Under the pieces are notes generated by a model that was not told where the DNA came from, did no database searches, and was given only the letters and a program-made list of their open reading frames with translations. 6,421 bases of DNA from an uncultured Oscillospiraceae bacterium (GTDB lineage Bacteria > Bacillota > Clostridia > Oscillospirales > Oscillospiraceae): contig CAJOIG010000139.1 of NCBI GenBank assembly GCA_905234575.1, positions 1 to 6,421 of the forward strand. The letters are read 5' to 3'. The translations under genes and the position numbers were made by a program. Shown one piece after another: positions 5,348 through 6,421 of this stretch. Numbering within the stretch: the first letter of the stretch is position 1; every line of letters begins with the position of its first letter.

Positions 5348-6421
5348 TCATTTGTCCTTTTCGAGCCAGATCATGAGGGCTGTGAGGTCCGCGGGGGAGA
5401 CGCCGGAGATGCGCCCGGCCTGCCCGAAGCTGAGAGGCCGGATGGCGCCGAGCTTCTGCCGGGCTTCTGTGCGGATGCCGGGGATGACGGCATAGTCGAG
5501 GTCCGGCGGCAGGGGCCGGTCCTCCATGCGGGAGAACTGCTCGATCTCCTTCTGCTGGCGGCGGATGTAGCCCTCGTACTTCACCCGGATCTCCACGGCC
5601 CTTGTGACGGCGGCGGGCAGGTCCGGCCGGTCCGGGTCCCGCTCCGCGAGGGAGGCGTAGCTGTTTTCGGGACGCTTCAGAAGGTCGTACAGCCGTACCT
5701 TCCGCAGACGCTCGAGCTCCGCGTCCACGGCGGCGTATTTCGCCTCCACCGCGGCAAGCTGTTCGTCCGTGACGAGCCCGATGCCGTGTCCGAGGGCGGC
5801 GAGGCGCTCGTCGGCGTTGTCCTGCCGGTGGAGCAGGCGGTATTCCGAGCGGGAGGTCATCATGCGGTAGGGCTCGTTCGTGCCCTTCGTGACGAGATCG
5901 TCGATGAGGGTGCCGATGTATCCGTCCGAGCGTCGGAGGAGGAAGGGGGCCTCCCCCCGGACGTACCGGGCGGCGTTCACCCCCGCCACGAGGCCCTGGG
6001 CGGCGGCCTCCTCGTATCCGGAGGAGCCGTTGAACTGCCCCGCGCCGAAAAGGCCCGGGACCTTCTTGCACATCAGCGCGGCGGAGAGCTCTGTCGGGTC
6101 CAGGCAGTCGTACTCAATGGCGTAGGCCGGGCGGGTGATCTCCGCCCGCTCCAGACCCGGGATGGTGCGGACCATGGCGATCTGCACGTCCTCCGGCAGA
6201 CTGGAGGACAGACCCTGGATGTAGAGCTCCTCCGTGTTCAGGCCCATGGGCTCGATGAAGAGCTGGTGCCTGGTCTTGTCCGGGAAGGTGACGATCTTTG
6301 TCTCGATGCTGGGGCAGTATCGCGGCCCGACGCCCTCGATGACCCCGGAGTACAGGGGGCTGCGGTCGAGGTTCTCCCGGATGATGCGGTGGGTATCGGT
6401 GTTCGTGTAGGTCAGCCAGCA
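5348..6421 (-). CDS. mnmG: tRNA uridine-34 5-carboxymethylaminomethyl modification enzyme MnmG (partial, N-terminus outside window)
   Basis: The visible 357 residues are the C-terminal part of MnmG (GidA), the FAD- and NADH-dependent partner of MnmE that modifies the wobble uridine of certain tRNAs. The frame is open to the window edge: it begins CWLTYTNTDTHRII, and SPLYSGVIEGVGPRYCPSIE contains the catalytic cysteine (fragment residue 36, equivalent to E. coli Cys277). Further hallmarks are FNGSSGYEEAAAQG, DDLVTKGTNEPYRMMTSRSEYRL (starting DDL), HRQDNADERL and the C-terminal helical domain ending in LSFGQAGRISGVSPADLTAL. An internal ATG at 6245-6247 is not the start, because the conserved sequence continues upstream of it. 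About 240 N-terminal residues, holding the FAD-binding fold, are missing by position, not by damage. The gene converges on the thioesterase gene and shares its terminator. Confidence 0.97.
   Translation of the reverse strand, partial: CWLTYTNTDTHRIIRENLDRSPLYSGVIEGVGPRYCPSIETKIVTFPDKTRHQLFIEPMGLNTEELYIQGLSSSLPEDVQIAMVRTIPGLERAEITRPAYAIEYDCLDPTELSAALMCKKVPGLFGAGQFNGSSGYEEAAAQGLVAGVNAARYVRGEAPFLLRRSDGYIGTLIDDLVTKGTNEPYRMMTSRSEYRLLHRQDNADERLAALGHGIGLVTDEQLAAVEAKYAAVDAELERLRKVRLYDLLKRPENSYASLAERDPDRPDLPAAVTRAVEIRVKYEGYIRRQQKEIEQFSRMEDRPLPPDLDYAVIPGIRTEARQKLGAIRPLSFGQAGRISGVSPADLTALMIWLEKDK

Overview
The window reads as a stretch of core chromosome from a high-GC, endospore-forming member of the Firmicutes. 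The Clostridia are most likely, possibly an Oscillospiraceae-type lineage. The sporulation regulator SpoIIID is the strongest marker. A methionine gamma-lyase-family PLP enzyme of the YnbB type, strong AGGAGG ribosome binding sites and textbook sigma-A promoters agree with this. Base composition is clearly GC-rich (by eye about 60-65%) across the whole window, and no block stands out as foreign. The lineage is an inference from protein resemblance; no search was run.

Layout. Positions 1-2280 (minus strand) hold a compact operon: a PLP-dependent YnbB-type lyase, a ten-helix EamA/DMT transporter 33 nt after it, and the first 11 codons of a third gene that resembles the start of a low-specificity threonine aldolase. 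A sigma-A-like promoter lies at 2311-2340. Positions 2346-2689 (minus) hold spoIIID as a single-gene unit, with a TTG start, a near-consensus sigma-E promoter and its own hairpin terminator. Positions 2734-4571 (plus) are the rpsB-tsf operon (ribosomal protein S2 and elongation factor Ts), with an extended -10 promoter, a structured leader of about 105 nt and a strong terminator. An acyl-ACP thioesterase gene (4583-5299, plus) follows only 11 bp after that terminator's T-run. It converges on mnmG (5348 to the window edge, minus, 5' end missing), and the two genes share a bidirectional terminator.

How the genes relate. rpsB, tsf and mnmG all serve translation: the small subunit, EF-Tu recycling and tRNA wobble-uridine modification. 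spoIIID belongs to the mother-cell sporulation programme and is divergent from rpsB, so a 244-bp spacer carries a sporulation promoter on one strand and a growth promoter on the other. The lyase/transporter/aldolase set looks like amino-acid metabolism coupled to export. The thioesterase releases fatty acids from acyl carrier protein.

No mobile element, CRISPR array, tRNA, rRNA or phage gene is visible, and I see no new multi-gene system. The points most worth a second look are regulatory: the possible start-codon-sequestering structure in the rpsB leader, the sigma-E promoter of spoIIID, and the thioesterase gene placed directly behind a terminator with no obvious promoter. There is no gene-free stretch longer than 300 bases.
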